Positions 10,050 to 19,600 of a stretch of DNA of 64,000 nt are shown in pieces (positions within the stretch are counted from its first letter, which is position 1; each line of letters starts with the position of its first letter). The stretch is from contig JAUNVB010000002.1 in the NCBI GenBank assembly GCA_030537835.1, positions 31,299 through 95,298 on the forward strand. The letters run 5' to 3'. Under the pieces are notes generated by a model. The model worked only from the letters and a program-made list of their open reading frames with translations, searched no databases and had not been told where the DNA came from. The DNA comes from Andreesenia angusta. Its GTDB lineage: Bacteria; Bacillota; Clostridia; Tissierellales; Gottschalkiaceae. The position numbers and the translations under genes were made by a program.

Positions 10050-10787
10050 TTGTCAAAAGAAGATATTGTATTTGGGAGAAATCCGGTTATGGAATTATTA
10101 AAATCTCAAAATAGAACTATACAAAGACTTTCCATATCTAAGGGGGAAAATAAAGGCTCTATAAATAAAATAATTGGAATTGCAAATGATAGAGGTATAA
10201 GAATAGAATATATTGATAAGAAAAATCTCGATAGAGTAGCCGATGGAGGCAATCATCAAGGAGTAGTAGCATATGTGACATCTTATATATATAAGGATAT
10301 TGAAGATATTTTTGAAGAAGCTCAGAAAAAAGAGGAAGCCCCTTTCATTTTGATATTAGACAATCTAGAAGATATCCATAATTTTGGAGCAATAATTAGA
10401 ACAGCAGAAGCGGCAGGTGTTCATGGAATAATAATTCCAGAAAGAAGATCTGTAAGTGTGAATTCATCTGTAGCTAAAGCATCAGCAGGTGCAGTTGAAT
10501 TCGTAAATATAGTCAAAGTTAAAAATCTAAACGATACTATTAGAGAATTGAAAAGTAGAGGACTTTGGATTTATGGGGCTGATATGAATGGAGAATATTA
10601 CTCTAAAGCTGATTTAAAAGGAGCTATTGGCTTGGTAATAGGAAATGAGGGTAAAGGGATGAGTAGATTAGTTAAAGAAAATTGCGATATGATGCTTAAG
10701 ATTCCAATGAAAGGAAAGATAAATTCTTTAAATGCTTCGGTAGCTTCAGGGATATTAATATATGAGATAGTGAATCAGAGAGGATAA
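10050..10787 (+). CDS. rlmB: 23S rRNA (guanosine-2'-O-)-methyltransferase RlmB, TrmH family
   Basis: SPOUT methyltransferase expected to modify 23S rRNA at the G2251 position. The N-terminal ~75 residues match the SpoU substrate-binding domain (VFGRNPVMELLKS). The SPOUT core follows with NLEDIHNFGAIIRTAEAAGV, VIGNEGKGM and IPMKGKINSLNASVASGI, the three SpoU motifs forming the knot. It starts at TTG 10050 after GGAGGGG; length 245. Confidence 0.95.
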   Translation: MSKEDIVFGRNPVMELLKSQNRTIQRLSISKGENKGSINKIIGIANDRGIRIEYIDKKNLDRVADGGNHQGVVAYVTSYIYKDIEDIFEEAQKKEEAPFILILDNLEDIHNFGAIIRTAEAAGVHGIIIPERRSVSVNSSVAKASAGAVEFVNIVKVKNLNDTIRELKSRGLWIYGADMNGEYYSKADLKGAIGLVIGNEGKGMSRLVKENCDMMLKIPMKGKINSLNASVASGILIYEIVNQRG

Positions 10788-10791
10788 AGAG

Positions 10792-11412
10792 ATGAATAGA
10801 AAAGAATATCTATTCGTAGATGGATATAATGTCATAAATGATTGGGAGAATTTAAAAGCACTTAGCAATATGCAACTTGAACTAGCTAGAAATCAATTGA
10901 TTGAAACTATGGCAGAATATCATGCCCTTACTAATATCAATGTAACGGTAGTATTTGATGCTTATAAGGTCAAGGCAAATCCTGGTAAAAAAGAGAGTAT
11001 TAAGGGAATTAATATAGTTTATACGAAAGAGCATCAAACGGCGGATGCATATATAGAACAGACTATTCATAAGATAGGAAGATTGAAAAGGGTTAGAGTT
11101 GCTACTTCGGATTCTCTAGAACAGCAAGTTATTTTAGGAAGAGGTGCTACAAGGATATCTGCAAGAGAATTAAAAATAGAAATTGATGATTATAGAGGTA
11201 GGACTTTAAAAAAAGCTGAGGTTAGAAGTTCTAGAGATAATGTCAATATGGGAAAACTAGATCAAGAGTATCTAGATATTTTAGAAGAATATAAAAGAAA
11301 ATTAGAAAGCAGTAAAAATGAAAAAGGAAATAAAAATACTGAGTTCAGAAAAAAAGATAAAAATAGAATTAAGAAAAACAAAAAAACATCTAGAAAAAAG
11401 AAGAGAAAATGA
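10792..11412 (+). CDS. rae1: NYN/PIN domain ribonuclease, Rae1/YacP family
   Basis: The N-terminal ~165 residues match the YacP family (LFVDGYNVINDW, VVFDAY, TADAYIE, VATSDSLEQQVILGRGA), a ribosome-associated mRNA endonuclease in Bacillus (Rae1). The conserved Asp residues of the NYN fold are present. The C-terminal ~40 residues are an unusual lysine/arginine-rich tail ending KKKRK that would favour RNA or ribosome contact. It lies 4 bases after rlmB. In many Firmicutes sigH follows; here a tRNA-tuf unit does. Confidence 0.9.
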   Translation: MNRKEYLFVDGYNVINDWENLKALSNMQLELARNQLIETMAEYHALTNINVTVVFDAYKVKANPGKKESIKGINIVYTKEHQTADAYIEQTIHKIGRLKRVRVATSDSLEQQVILGRGATRISARELKIEIDDYRGRTLKKAEVRSSRDNVNMGKLDQEYLDILEEYKRKLESSKNEKGNKNTEFRKKDKNRIKKNKKTSRKKKRK

Positions 11413-11468
11413 TACAATATAATTTAATATGACCATATAAAATACTTATGAAATCAAACTAATCGGTA

Positions 11469-11497
11469 TTGACATAAAAGATTAGAAGTAGTACAAT
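11469..11497 (+). promoter_or_regulatory. Promoter of tRNA-Thr and tuf1
   Basis: TTGACA at 11469-11474, exactly 17 bases, TACAAT at 11492-11497, about 17 bases before the mature tRNA. With only 56 bases between the tRNA and tuf1 and no terminator, both should be on one transcript. Confidence 0.85.
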
Positions 11498-11513
11498 AAT
11501 CACGAGTAGATAG

Positions 11514-11589
11514 GCCTGTGTAGCTCAGTAGGTAGAGCACTTGCATGGTAAGCAAGAGGCCATCGGTTCGATTCCGGTCATAGGCTCCA
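11514..11589 (+). tRNA. tRNA-Thr (anticodon GGT)
   Basis: A 76-base cloverleaf with encoded CCA. The acceptor stem GCCTGTG pairs with CATAGGC (one G-U). The anticodon stem CTTGC/GCAAG encloses loop ATGGTAA, giving anticodon GGT. The T-arm ATCGG-TTCGATT-CCGGT is intact. It reads ACC, and ACU by wobble. Confidence 0.96.
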
Positions 11590-11645
11590 AGGAAATAAGA
11601 AGAATTCATGGAATTTAAAATATTAAATTTTAAGGAGGATTAATA

Positions 11646-12839
11646 ATGAGTAAGGAAAAATTTGAAAGAAGTAAACCGCATGTTAATATAGGAACAATAG
11701 GTCACGTTGACCATGGAAAGACAACATTAACAGCAGCAATAACAACAGTATTACATGACAGATACGGAACAGGACAAGACGTAGCATATGATAATATAGA
11801 CAAGGCACCAGAGGAGAGAGAAAGAGGAATAACAATATCAACATCACATGTTGAATATGAGACTCCAAATAGACACTATGCACACGTTGACTGTCCAGGA
11901 CACGCTGACTATGTAAAGAATATGATAACAGGAGCAGCGCAAATGGACGGAGCAATCTTAGTATGTTCAGCAGCAGATGGTCCAATGCCACAGACAAGAG
12001 AGCATATATTACTATCAAGACAGGTAGGAGTACCACAAATAGTAGTATTCTTAAATAAAGCAGATATGGTAGATGACGAAGAATTAATCGAATTAGTAGA
12101 GATGGAAGTAAGAGAATTACTAAGCGAATATGAATTCGATGGAGATGATACACCAATCGTAGTAGGATCAGCATTAAAAGCAATAGAAGATCCATCAAGC
12201 GAGTGGGGAGATAAGATAATCGAATTAATGGAAGCAGTAGATGAGACAATTCCAACACCAGAGAGAGATACAGATAAGCCATTCCTAATGCCGGTAGAGG
12301 ATGTATTCTCAATCACAGGAAGAGGAACAGTTGCAACAGGAAGAGTAGAAAGAGGAGTACTAAAGGTACAAGATAATGTTGAGATAGTAGGACTAGCAGA
12401 CAAAGCAAGAACAGTAGTATGTACAGGAATTGAGATGTTCAGAAAGTTATTAGACGAAGCACAAGCTGGAGATAATATCGGAGCATTATTAAGAGGGATT
12501 CAAAGAGATGAAGTAGAAAGAGGACAAGTATTAGCGGCACCAGGAACAATAACACCGCATACAAAGTTCAAGGGAGAAGTATATGTATTGACAAAAGAAG
12601 AGGGTGGAAGACATACACCATTCTTTGATGGATATAGACCACAATTCTACTTCAGAACGACAGACGTTACAGGTTCAATAAAGCTAGAAGAAGGCGTAGA
12701 GATGGTAATGCCTGGAGATAATGCTACATTTGAAATAGAGTTAATTACACCAATCGCAATGGAAAAAGGACTTAAATTTGCGATAAGAGAAGGTGGAAGA
12801 ACAGTAGGAGCAGGAGTAGTTACTGAAATATTAGGATAA
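11646..12839 (+). CDS. tuf: Elongation factor Tu, copy 1
   Basis: GTPase that delivers aminoacyl-tRNA to the ribosome. At 397 residues it has G1 [10 protein letters not shown], switch [22 protein letters not shown] and GSALKAIE. The protein is identical to the copy at 27203, and the DNA is identical in every stretch compared, including the AAGGAGGATTAATA leader. Codon choice is extreme: Thr, Pro, Val, Ala and Gly codons end overwhelmingly in A, unlike fusA. This fits strong selection plus gene conversion between copies. Confidence 0.98.
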   Translation: MSKEKFERSKPHVNIGTIGHVDHGKTTLTAAITTVLHDRYGTGQDVAYDNIDKAPEERERGITISTSHVEYETPNRHYAHVDCPGHADYVKNMITGAAQMDGAILVCSAADGPMPQTREHILLSRQVGVPQIVVFLNKADMVDDEELIELVEMEVRELLSEYEFDGDDTPIVVGSALKAIEDPSSEWGDKIIELMEAVDETIPTPERDTDKPFLMPVEDVFSITGRGTVATGRVERGVLKVQDNVEIVGLADKARTVVCTGIEMFRKLLDEAQAGDNIGALLRGIQRDEVERGQVLAAPGTITPHTKFKGEVYVLTKEEGGRHTPFFDGYRPQFYFRTTDVTGSIKLEEGVEMVMPGDNATFEIELITPIAMEKGLKFAIREGGRTVGAGVVTEILG

Positions 12840-12849
12840 TTTTAATATA

Positions 12850-12881
12850 TAGACTCGGATCAATATTCCGAGTCTTTTTTC
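12850..12881 (+). terminator. Terminator after tuf1
   Basis: AGACTCGG (12851-12858) pairs with CCGAGTCT (12868-12875), followed by a T-run. Confidence 0.9.
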
Positions 12882-12904
12882 TGTCTTCTAGAACTAAAAT
12901 TATA

Positions 12905-12933
12905 TTGACATGAGTATTAATCTGTGATAGTTT
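12905..12933 (+). promoter_or_regulatory. Promoter of rpmG-secE-nusG-rplK-rplA
   Basis: TTGACA at 12905-12910, 17 bases, TAGTTT at 12928-12933 (weak -10). The following ~130-base untranslated region is A+T-rich and contains a small stem ATGTTTTT/AAAAACAT around 13023-13042; no other gene is seen in it. Confidence 0.6.
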
Positions 12934-13072
12934 ATATAAAGTGGTATAGAGAATATAGGATTGTTTTACCCAAAAGAAAAGTAACTAACTATTTATTTAA
13001 ATAAGAATATATTATTTTTTAGATGTTTTTAGTAAAAAACATTTCGGTATTAGTTTAGGAGGTGTGTTAAAG

Positions 13073-13222
13073 TTGAGATCAAAAGTAACTTTAGCGTGTA
13101 CTGAATGTAAGCGTAGAAATTATGATACAATGAAAAACAAGAAAAACAACCCAGATAGAATCGAATTAAAAAAATATTGTAGATTCTGTGGCACACATAC
13201 ACTTCATAAAGAGACAAAATAA
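13073..13222 (+). CDS. rpmG: Ribosomal protein L33, zinc type
   Basis: A 49-residue protein starting at TTG 13073 after AGGAGGTG. Two CxxC pairs are present (TLACTECK, Cys9/Cys12, and YCRFCG, Cys36/Cys39), marking the zinc-binding form. It sits directly before secE-nusG, the normal bacterial order. Confidence 0.95.
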   Translation: MRSKVTLACTECKRRNYDTMKNKKNNPDRIELKKYCRFCGTHTLHKETK

Positions 13223-13248
13223 AAAATTGCTAAAAGGATGTGGAGTTA

Positions 13249-13464
13249 ATGTCAACTCAAAAGATAGACAAAAGAACGAAACAACAACAGAACAGTAATT
13301 TTTTAAAGAGTGTAAAAGCTGAATTTAAAAAAATTACATGGCCAACAAAAGAAGAACTAATAAATCATACAATAGTAGTGCTTGTATTTTGTATATTTAT
13401 ATCATTATTCGTATGGCTTATTGATCTAGGACTGCATCAGCTATTAGCTCAACTTATGAAGTAG
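13249..13464 (+). CDS. secE: Preprotein translocase subunit SecE
   Basis: Small subunit of the SecYEG channel. The 71-residue protein has an amphipathic cytoplasmic segment (SVKAEFKKITWPTKEEL, the family signature) followed by a single membrane helix (VVLVFCIFISLFVWLIDLGL). The ATG at 13249 is preferred over the GTG at 13240, which overlaps the AAGGATGTGGAG ribosome-binding region. nusG follows. Confidence 0.96.
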   Translation: MSTQKIDKRTKQQQNSNFLKSVKAEFKKITWPTKEELINHTIVVLVFCIFISLFVWLIDLGLHQLLAQLMK

Positions 13465-13471
13465 AATTGAG

Positions 13472-13502
13472 AAGGAGGTGGGACTTTAAGTCCGCGTATA
13501 TG
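13472..13502 (+). promoter_or_regulatory. Hairpin-bridged ribosome binding site of nusG
   Basis: The strong AAGGAGGTG at 13472-13480 is 19 bases from the ATG at 13500, too far for direct use. GGACT (13481-13485) and AGTCC (13489-13493) form a stem with a TTA loop exactly in the gap. Folded out, it leaves about 6-8 bases of effective spacing. No other in-frame start codon lies between them. Confidence 0.65.
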
Positions 13503-14024
13503 ACAGATTCAGATAAAGGTAAATGGTATGTAGTACACACTTATTCGGGACATGAGAATAAAGTAAAGGCAAACCTGGAAAAACTTGTAGAGAATAGAAA
13601 TATGCAAGATTATATCTTTAATATTGAAGTTCCTATGGAGCAGTATTCAGAGGTCAAGGATGGTAAGCTCAAGCAAAAAGAGAGAAAGAAATTTCCAGGA
13701 TATGTACTTATAAAGATGATGATGACTGATGAGTCTTGGTATCTAGTTAGAAATACTAGGGGTGTGACAAGCTTTGTAGGACAAGGTTCAAAGCCAATTC
13801 CATTAACTGAAGATGAAGTTGCAAAGCTTGGAGTCCAAGGGAAGAAACCTCAGATAGACGCAGAAGTTGGCGACATTATTGTTATAAGAGATAATCCATT
13901 TAAGGATGTAGAAGCAACTATTCAAGAGATAGATAATGAGAGAGGAAAAGTAAAGGCTCTATTATCTATGTTTGGAAGAGAGACAGTTGTGGAATTAAAT
14001 TATGATCAATTTTATAAAATATAG
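13500..14024 (+). CDS. nusG: Transcription termination/antitermination factor NusG
   Basis: Binds RNA polymerase and modulates pausing and termination. At 174 residues it has an NGN domain (GKWYVVHTYSGHENKVKANL, FPGYVLIKM, WYLVRNTRGVTSFVG) and a C-terminal KOW domain (VGDIIVIRDNPFKDVEATI). The frame is open from TTG 13467, but that codon precedes the ribosome binding site; the ATG at 13500 matches family N-termini. Located as usual between secE and rplK. Confidence 0.96.
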   Translation: MTDSDKGKWYVVHTYSGHENKVKANLEKLVENRNMQDYIFNIEVPMEQYSEVKDGKLKQKERKKFPGYVLIKMMMTDESWYLVRNTRGVTSFVGQGSKPIPLTEDEVAKLGVQGKKPQIDAEVGDIIVIRDNPFKDVEATIQEIDNERGKVKALLSMFGRETVVELNYDQFYKI

Positions 14025-14072
14025 ATAGAAAATCAATAGAGTATTAGAAATGGTAATTAGGAGGTGTGCATA

Positions 14073-14495
14073 ATGGCTAAAAAAGTCATAGCTTTAGTAA
14101 AACTACAAATACCAGCGGGAAAAGCGACACCAGCACCACCAGTAGGAACTGCGCTTGGACCACATGGAGTAAATATAATGCAATTCACAAAGGAATTTAA
14201 TGCAAAGACTGCTGATCAAGCAGGGATGATAATTCCTGTTGTTCTTACAGTATATCAAGATAGATCGTTCTCTTTTATAACGAAAACTCCGCCTGTAGCA
14301 ATTTTATTGAAAAAAGCAATAGGCTTAGATAAAGGATCAGGAGAACCGAATAAATCAAAAGTAGGATCTATATCAAAAGATAAAGTTAGAGAAATAGCTG
14401 AACTAAAACTAGTAGACCTTAACGCAGCAAGTGTTGAAGCAGCGATGAGCATGGTTGAAGGTACAGCAAGAAGCATGGGTATAACAGTAGAATAA
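14073..14495 (+). CDS. rplK: Ribosomal protein L11
   Basis: Binds the GTPase-centre region of 23S rRNA. The 140-residue protein starts [18 protein letters not shown] with the [17 protein letters not shown] motif. Start at ATG 14073, after TTAGGAGGTG. Confidence 0.98.
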   Translation: MAKKVIALVKLQIPAGKATPAPPVGTALGPHGVNIMQFTKEFNAKTADQAGMIIPVVLTVYQDRSFSFITKTPPVAILLKKAIGLDKGSGEPNKSKVGSISKDKVREIAELKLVDLNAASVEAAMSMVEGTARSMGITVE

Positions 14496-14508
14496 TAGAT
14501 TTCAAGAA

Positions 14509-14545
14509 GTGGGAGGTAAACAACCGCTAATACCACGGAGGAGGT
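14509..14545 (+). promoter_or_regulatory. Probable L1 regulatory site before rplA
   Basis: Between rplK and rplA the sequence GTGGGAGG (14509-14516) and ACCGCTAATACCAC (14523-14536) brackets a short A-rich loop, with GTGG/CCAC pairing at its base. The rplA ribosome binding site GGAGGAGG follows at once. A motif of this shape recurs in this gap in many Firmicutes as I recall it; L1 as ligand is inference. Confidence 0.5.
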
Positions 14546-14553
14546 AAAATAGA

Positions 14554-15252
14554 ATGGCAAAGAATGGAAAGAGATATCAAGAGATATCTAAATTAGTAGA
14601 TAAAGAAAATTTATACGAAGTAGAAGAAGCTATGGATTTAGTTGTAAAAACTGCAAAAGCTAAATTCGATGAATCTATAGAATTATCAGCTAGACTTGGT
14701 GTAGATCCAAGACATGCAGATCAACAAGTTAGAGGAGCAGTAGTACTTCCTCATGGAACTGGAAAAGATGTTAAAGTTCTAGTTTTTGCTAAAGGAGAAA
14801 AAGCTAGTGAAGCTGAAGCAGCAGGAGCAGATTTTGTTGGAGCAGAGGAACTAGTAGAAAAAATCCAAAAAGAAAACTGGTTTGACTATGATGTAGTAGT
14901 TGCAACTCCAGATATGATGGGTGTTGTTGGTAGAATAGGTAGAATATTAGGACCTAAGGGACTTATGCCTAATCCAAAATCAGGAACAGTAACTTTTGAA
15001 GTAGAAAAAGCTGTTAATGATATAAAAGCTGGTAAAGTTGAATATAGAGTAGATAAGACTAGTATAGTTCACGTACCATTTGGCAAAGCTTCATTTGGTA
15101 AAGATAAACTTAAAGAGAATTTTGATGCACTTATAGATGCTATAATCAAGGCTAAGCCTGCAGCAGCTAAAGGGCAATATCTTAGATCAGTAGTTATATC
15201 TAGTACTATGGGACCAGGAATTAAAATTAATGGTCAAAAATTAATGGATTAA
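14554..15252 (+). CDS. rplA: Ribosomal protein L1
   Basis: Forms the L1 stalk that helps release deacylated tRNA. At 232 residues it has typical motifs ([44 protein letters not shown]). Last gene of the rpmG-secE-nusG-rplK-rplA unit; a new promoter follows for rplJ-rplL. Confidence 0.98.
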   Translation: MAKNGKRYQEISKLVDKENLYEVEEAMDLVVKTAKAKFDESIELSARLGVDPRHADQQVRGAVVLPHGTGKDVKVLVFAKGEKASEAEAAGADFVGAEELVEKIQKENWFDYDVVVATPDMMGVVGRIGRILGPKGLMPNPKSGTVTFEVEKAVNDIKAGKVEYRVDKTSIVHVPFGKASFGKDKLKENFDALIDAIIKAKPAAAKGQYLRSVVISSTMGPGIKINGQKLMD

Positions 15253-15263
15253 TTAAATAATAT

Positions 15264-15293
15264 TTGACATATATAATATAATTTTGTTATAAT
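15264..15293 (+). promoter_or_regulatory. Promoter of rplJ-rplL
   Basis: TTGACA at 15264-15269, 18 bases, TATAAT at 15288-15293. It starts immediately after rplA and before the L10 leader. Confidence 0.88.
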
Positions 15294-15304
15294 GTTTTTT
15301 GTTA

Positions 15305-15375
15305 AAAGAGAATACTTTCCGAAGACAGTAGGTGTCTAAAGACTTAAATATCCTACCGAGGGTTTTACAATAGAT
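15305..15375 (+). ncRNA. Ribosomal protein L10 leader
   Basis: The leader contains the family core CCGAAGACAGTAGGTG and, ~25 bases later, TCCTACCGAGGG; AGTAGG pairs with CCTACC. This is the known L10(L12)4 binding leader upstream of rplJ. A terminator hairpin follows, so excess L10 complex would be expected to promote early termination. Confidence 0.88.
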
Positions 15376-15386
15376 CAGAATATCTA

Positions 15387-15416
15387 GCCTTCGTATGTCT
15401 TTACGAAGGCTTTTAT
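15387..15416 (+). terminator. Attenuator terminator in the rplJ leader
   Basis: GCCTTCGTA (15387-15395) pairs perfectly with TACGAAGGC (15402-15410), followed by TTTT. It lies between the L10 leader and rplJ. Confidence 0.85.
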
Positions 15417-15463
15417 ATATTATCGAAAAGTCAGACAGGAAAGATTCACAGGGAGGTGACATT

Positions 15464-15973
15464 ATGTCAGAAAAGGCTTTACAAATGAAACAAAATATAG
15501 TTTCAGAAATAGCTGAAAAGCTTGATAAAGCTACATCTTGTGTAGTAGTTGATTATAAAGGGCTTACAGTTGCAGAAGTTACTGAATTAAGAAATAAATT
15601 CAGAGAAGCTGATGTAGAATATAAGGTATTAAAAAATACATTAGTTAGAAGAGCTGCTAAGCAGATAAACAAAATGGAAGAATTCAATGATGAGAAATTA
15701 GTAGGAACTAATGCTTTTGCTATAAGCTATGACGATGCAGTAGCACCAGCAAAAGTAGTAAAAGATTTCGCTAAAGAACATCCAAACTTAGAATTTAAAA
15801 TGGGATATGTAGAAGGTGAATTCTACGATGCGGCTAATCTTGAGAGCTTAGCAAGCATACCATCAAGAGAAGAACTTATTGCAAAACTTCTTGGAAGTCT
15901 TAAGGCTCCAATATCTAATTTTGCATACTTACTTGATGCAATTGCTAAACAAAAAGAAGAGCAAGAAGCTTAA
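15464..15973 (+). CDS. rplJ: Ribosomal protein L10
   Basis: Anchors the L7/L12 stalk to 23S rRNA. The 169-residue protein has VVVDYKGLTVAEVTELR and NTLVRRAAK in the RNA-binding domain and a C-terminal helix for L7/L12 dimers. The ATG at 15464 follows GGGAGGTGA. The frame is open further upstream, through the attenuator, but that is leader. Confidence 0.97.
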   Translation: MSEKALQMKQNIVSEIAEKLDKATSCVVVDYKGLTVAEVTELRNKFREADVEYKVLKNTLVRRAAKQINKMEEFNDEKLVGTNAFAISYDDAVAPAKVVKDFAKEHPNLEFKMGYVEGEFYDAANLESLASIPSREELIAKLLGSLKAPISNFAYLLDAIAKQKEEQEA

Positions 15974-16034
15974 ATTAGAATTAACGACGAATTGAAATAA
16001 AATTTTTTAAAAATTATACGGAGGTGTCATTAAA

Positions 16035-16406
16035 ATGACTATAGAGCAAATATTAGAAGCTATAGAAGAAATGAAAGTTTTAGAACTAAATGAATTAGTT
16101 AAAGCAGCAGAAGAAAAATTTGGAGTATCTGCATCAGCACCAGTTATGGTAGCAGGTGGAGCAGCAGCTGAAGGTGGAGCAGGCGGAGAAGAGAAATCAG
16201 AATTCGACGTTGTATTAGAAGATGCTGGATCACAAAAGATAAAAGTTATAAAAGCAGTTAGAGAAATAACAGGATTAGGACTTAAAGATGCTAAGGAATT
16301 AGTTGATGGAGCACCTAAGACTATAAAAGAAGGCGTAGCTAAAGAAGAAGCTGAAGAAATGAAAGAAAAACTAGCTGAAGTTGGAGCTACTGTAGAATTA
16401 AAATAA
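16035..16406 (+). CDS. rplL: Ribosomal protein L7/L12
   Basis: Stalk protein that recruits translation factors. The 123-residue protein has an N-terminal dimerisation helix ([21 protein letters not shown] cut at the hinge), an Ala/Gly-rich hinge around 38-52 and a C-terminal domain with [26 protein letters not shown] lies upstream of the ATG. A terminator follows. Confidence 0.98.
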   Translation: MTIEQILEAIEEMKVLELNELVKAAEEKFGVSASAPVMVAGGAAAEGGAGGEEKSEFDVVLEDAGSQKIKVIKAVREITGLGLKDAKELVDGAPKTIKEGVAKEEAEEMKEKLAEVGATVELK

Positions 16407-16429
16407 TCTATTTTATATAATAAATAAAG

Positions 16430-16462
16430 AAGTCTCATTCAAAAGGATGAGGCTTTTTTTGT
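16430..16462 (+). terminator. Terminator after rplL
   Basis: GTCTCAT pairs with ATGAGGC around a short A-rich loop (16432-16453), followed by seven T. Confidence 0.85.
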
Positions 16463-16506
16463 TAAAAAGATATAGTGTAAAATCGCATAAAATACAGTAT
16501 TTTAGA

Positions 16507-16535
16507 TTGACAGAGAATTACCTATATGATATTAT
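16507..16535 (+). promoter_or_regulatory. Promoter of rpoB-rpoC
   Basis: TTGACA at 16507-16512, 17 bases, TATTAT at 16530-16535, giving an ~70-base leader before rpoB. It separates the polymerase genes from rplJ-rplL. Confidence 0.8.
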
Positions 16536-16614
16536 AATATAATGCAAAAGAGACGGTTGAATCAAAAAGTATAGTTTAAACGTCTAAAACTAGTTTTTAC
16601 AAGGGGTGAATTAC

Positions 16615-19600
16615 ATGGTACATCCTATTTCAGTAGGGAAACGAACTCGTATGAGCTATTCTAAGATAGAAGAAGTGCTTCCGCTTCCGGATTTGATTGA
16701 AATCCAAAAAAAATCATATGAGTGGTTTTTAAAAGAAGGATTAAAGGAAGTTTTTGATGATGTATCACCAATTAAAGATTATTCAGGTAATTTAGTATTA
16801 GAATTTATGGGCTATTCTATAGGTGAAGAGACTAAATATGATGAGGAAGAATCTAAGGAAAGAGATATGACTTATTCGTCTCCAGTTAAAGCAAAAGTGA
16901 GACTTATAAATCAAGATACAGGTGAGGTCAAGGAACAAGAAGTTTTCATGGGTGATCTACCTCTTATGACGGATAAGGGAACATTTATAATAAATGGAGC
17001 AGAAAGGGTAATAGTAAGTCAATTAGTCAGATCTCCTTCAGTTTATTATGCAAAAGAAATTGATAAGACAGGAAAGAGACTCTATTCCTCTACAGTCATA
17101 CCTAATAGAGGGGCTTGGCTAGAATATGAATCAGATTCGAATGACACACTTCATATCAGGGTTGATAGAACAAGAAAATTGCCTCTTACTATTTTCCTAA
17201 GAGCTATTGGTTTTGAACAAGATGCTACAATATTAGAGCTTTTTGGAGAAAGTGAACAGTTATTAAAAACTTTAGAGAAAGATAGTACAAATACGAAAGA
17301 AGAAGCTTTAATTGAAATCTATAAGAGATTGAGACCAGGAGAACCTCCTACACTAGATAGTGCACAGAGTCTATTTGAAGCTTTATTTTTTGATGCAAAA
17401 AGGTACGATTTAGCTAAAGTAGGACGTTATAAAATAAATAAGAAGCTCGCTTTGAGGAATAGAATAACGGATCAGAGAGCGGCAGAGATGATAGTAAATC
17501 CTTTGACAGGAGAGATACTCGTTGAAGAACAGGAGATAATTACTATCGACAAAGCTATAGAGATAGAAAATGCAGGTATAAAGGAAGTTTCAGTTTTAAA
17601 TAAAGAAGGTAAAAGCGTTAAAGTAATTGGGAACCATTTCGTAGATGGAGATGCTTTTAATCTTCCGTTCTCATTAAGTGAATTTGGATTAAAGGAAAAA
17701 GTATTCTATCCAGTTATGAATGAGATAATTTCTGAAAACGAAACAGAAGAAGAGTTAAGAGAAGCTATTATGCTAAAAGCAAAGGAGCTTTCACCAAAGC
17801 ATCTTTTAATACCAGATATGGTAGCTTCTATATCGTATGAACTCAATTTATTTGAAGGAATAGGATATATAGATGATATTGATCATCTTGGAAATCGTAG
17901 AGTAAGATCGGTAGGAGAACTACTTCAGAATCAGTATAGAATAGGTCTTTCTAGAATGGAAAGAGTAGTAAGAGAGAGAATGACTATACAAGATATAGAG
18001 GTAATTACTCCACAGACATTAATAAATATAAGACCTGTTACTGCAGCTACAAAGGAATTCTTTGGTAGCTCACAATTATCTCAATTCATGGATCAAACGA
18101 ATCCTCTTGCAGAACTCACTAATAAAAGAAGAATGTCGGCATTAGGACCAGGAGGTCTGAGTAGAGATAGAGCAGGATTTGAGGTAAGAGATGTGCATAG
18201 CTCTCATTATGGAAGAATGTGTCCGATAGAAACACCAGAAGGGCCAAATATAGGGCTTATAACTTCACTTACGACTTATGCAAAGATAAACGACTATGGA
18301 TTTATAGAAGTGCCTTTTAGAAAAGTAGATAAAGAAAAAGGTATAGTAACAGATGAAATAGAATATATGACTGCAGATGTAGAAGATTTATATATAGTAG
18401 CTCAATCGAATGAACCATTAGATGAAGAAGGACATTTCATCAATGAGAGATTGATAGCAAGAGCAAAATATGGTGCGGTAGACGTTGTAGATAGAGAAGA
18501 AATAGACTATATGGACGTTTCACCAAAGCAGATAGTTTCAGTAGGTACTGCTATGATACCTTTCTTAGAGAATGATGATGCTAATAGAGCGCTTATGGGT
18601 TCAAATATGCAAAGACAAGCTGTTCCTCTATTAAAGACTGAAGCACCTATAATAGGAACAGGTATCGAATATAAAGCAGCTCAAGATTCAGGATCTATGA
18701 TAATATGTAAAAATCCTGGTGTAGTTCAAAGAGTTTGTTCTAATGAGATAGTTATTAGAAATGATGACGGCGGATTGGATAGGTATAAACTCTTGAAATT
18801 CAAACGTTCAAATCAAGGAACTTGCATAAATCACAGACCTATAGTGGTAAAAGGTGAAAGAGTTGAACTTGATCAACCTATAGCAGATGGACCTTCTACT
18901 GATGAAGGTGAGATAGCTTTAGGAAAGAATCTTCTAATAGCTTTTATGACATGGGAAGGCTATAATTATGAAGATGCTATATTATTGAATGAAAGATTAG
19001 TAAAAGAAGACGTTCTAACTTCTGTTCATATAGAAGAATATGAATCAGAGGCTAGGGATACAAAATTAGGAGCAGAAGAGATTACAAGAGATATACCTAA
19101 TGTTGGAGAGGAGTCTTTAAAAGACCTCGATGAAAGAGGAATAATAAGAATCGGAGCAGAAGTTGAAGCTAACGATATATTAGTTGGAAAAGTAACTCCT
19201 AAAGGAGAGACTGAACTGACAGCAGAAGAAAGACTTTTAAGAGCAATATTTGGAGAAAAGGCAAGAGAGGTAAGAGATACATCTCTTAGAGTCCCTCATG
19301 GAGAAAAAGGAATTGTAGTAGATGTAAGAGTCTTTACTAGAGAAAATGGAGATGAGTTATCACCAGGGGTTACACAATTAGTTAGAGTTTATATAGCTAC
19401 AAAAAGAAAGATAAATGTTGGAGATAAGATGTGCGGTAGACATGGAAATAAAGGGGTTATTTCAAGAATAATGCCTGAAGAAGATATGCCATTCTTACCG
19501 GACGGACAACCTTTAGATGTAGTGCTGAATCCTCTAGGAGTACCTTCACGTATGAATATAGGACAGGTTTTGGAAGTGCATTTAGGCCTTGCGGCTAAGA

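Noticed and set aside
11683..12403. Long antisense frames (209 and 164 codons) across tuf1, repeated across tuf2 at 27240-27960
   Set aside because: They are by-products of the A-ending codon bias of tuf, show low-complexity Leu or Ser composition and have no ribosome binding site.
16007..16438. 143-codon antisense frame over rplL
   Set aside because: Ser/Ala/Pro-rich mirror of the L7/L12 hinge, and it spans the rplL ribosome binding site.
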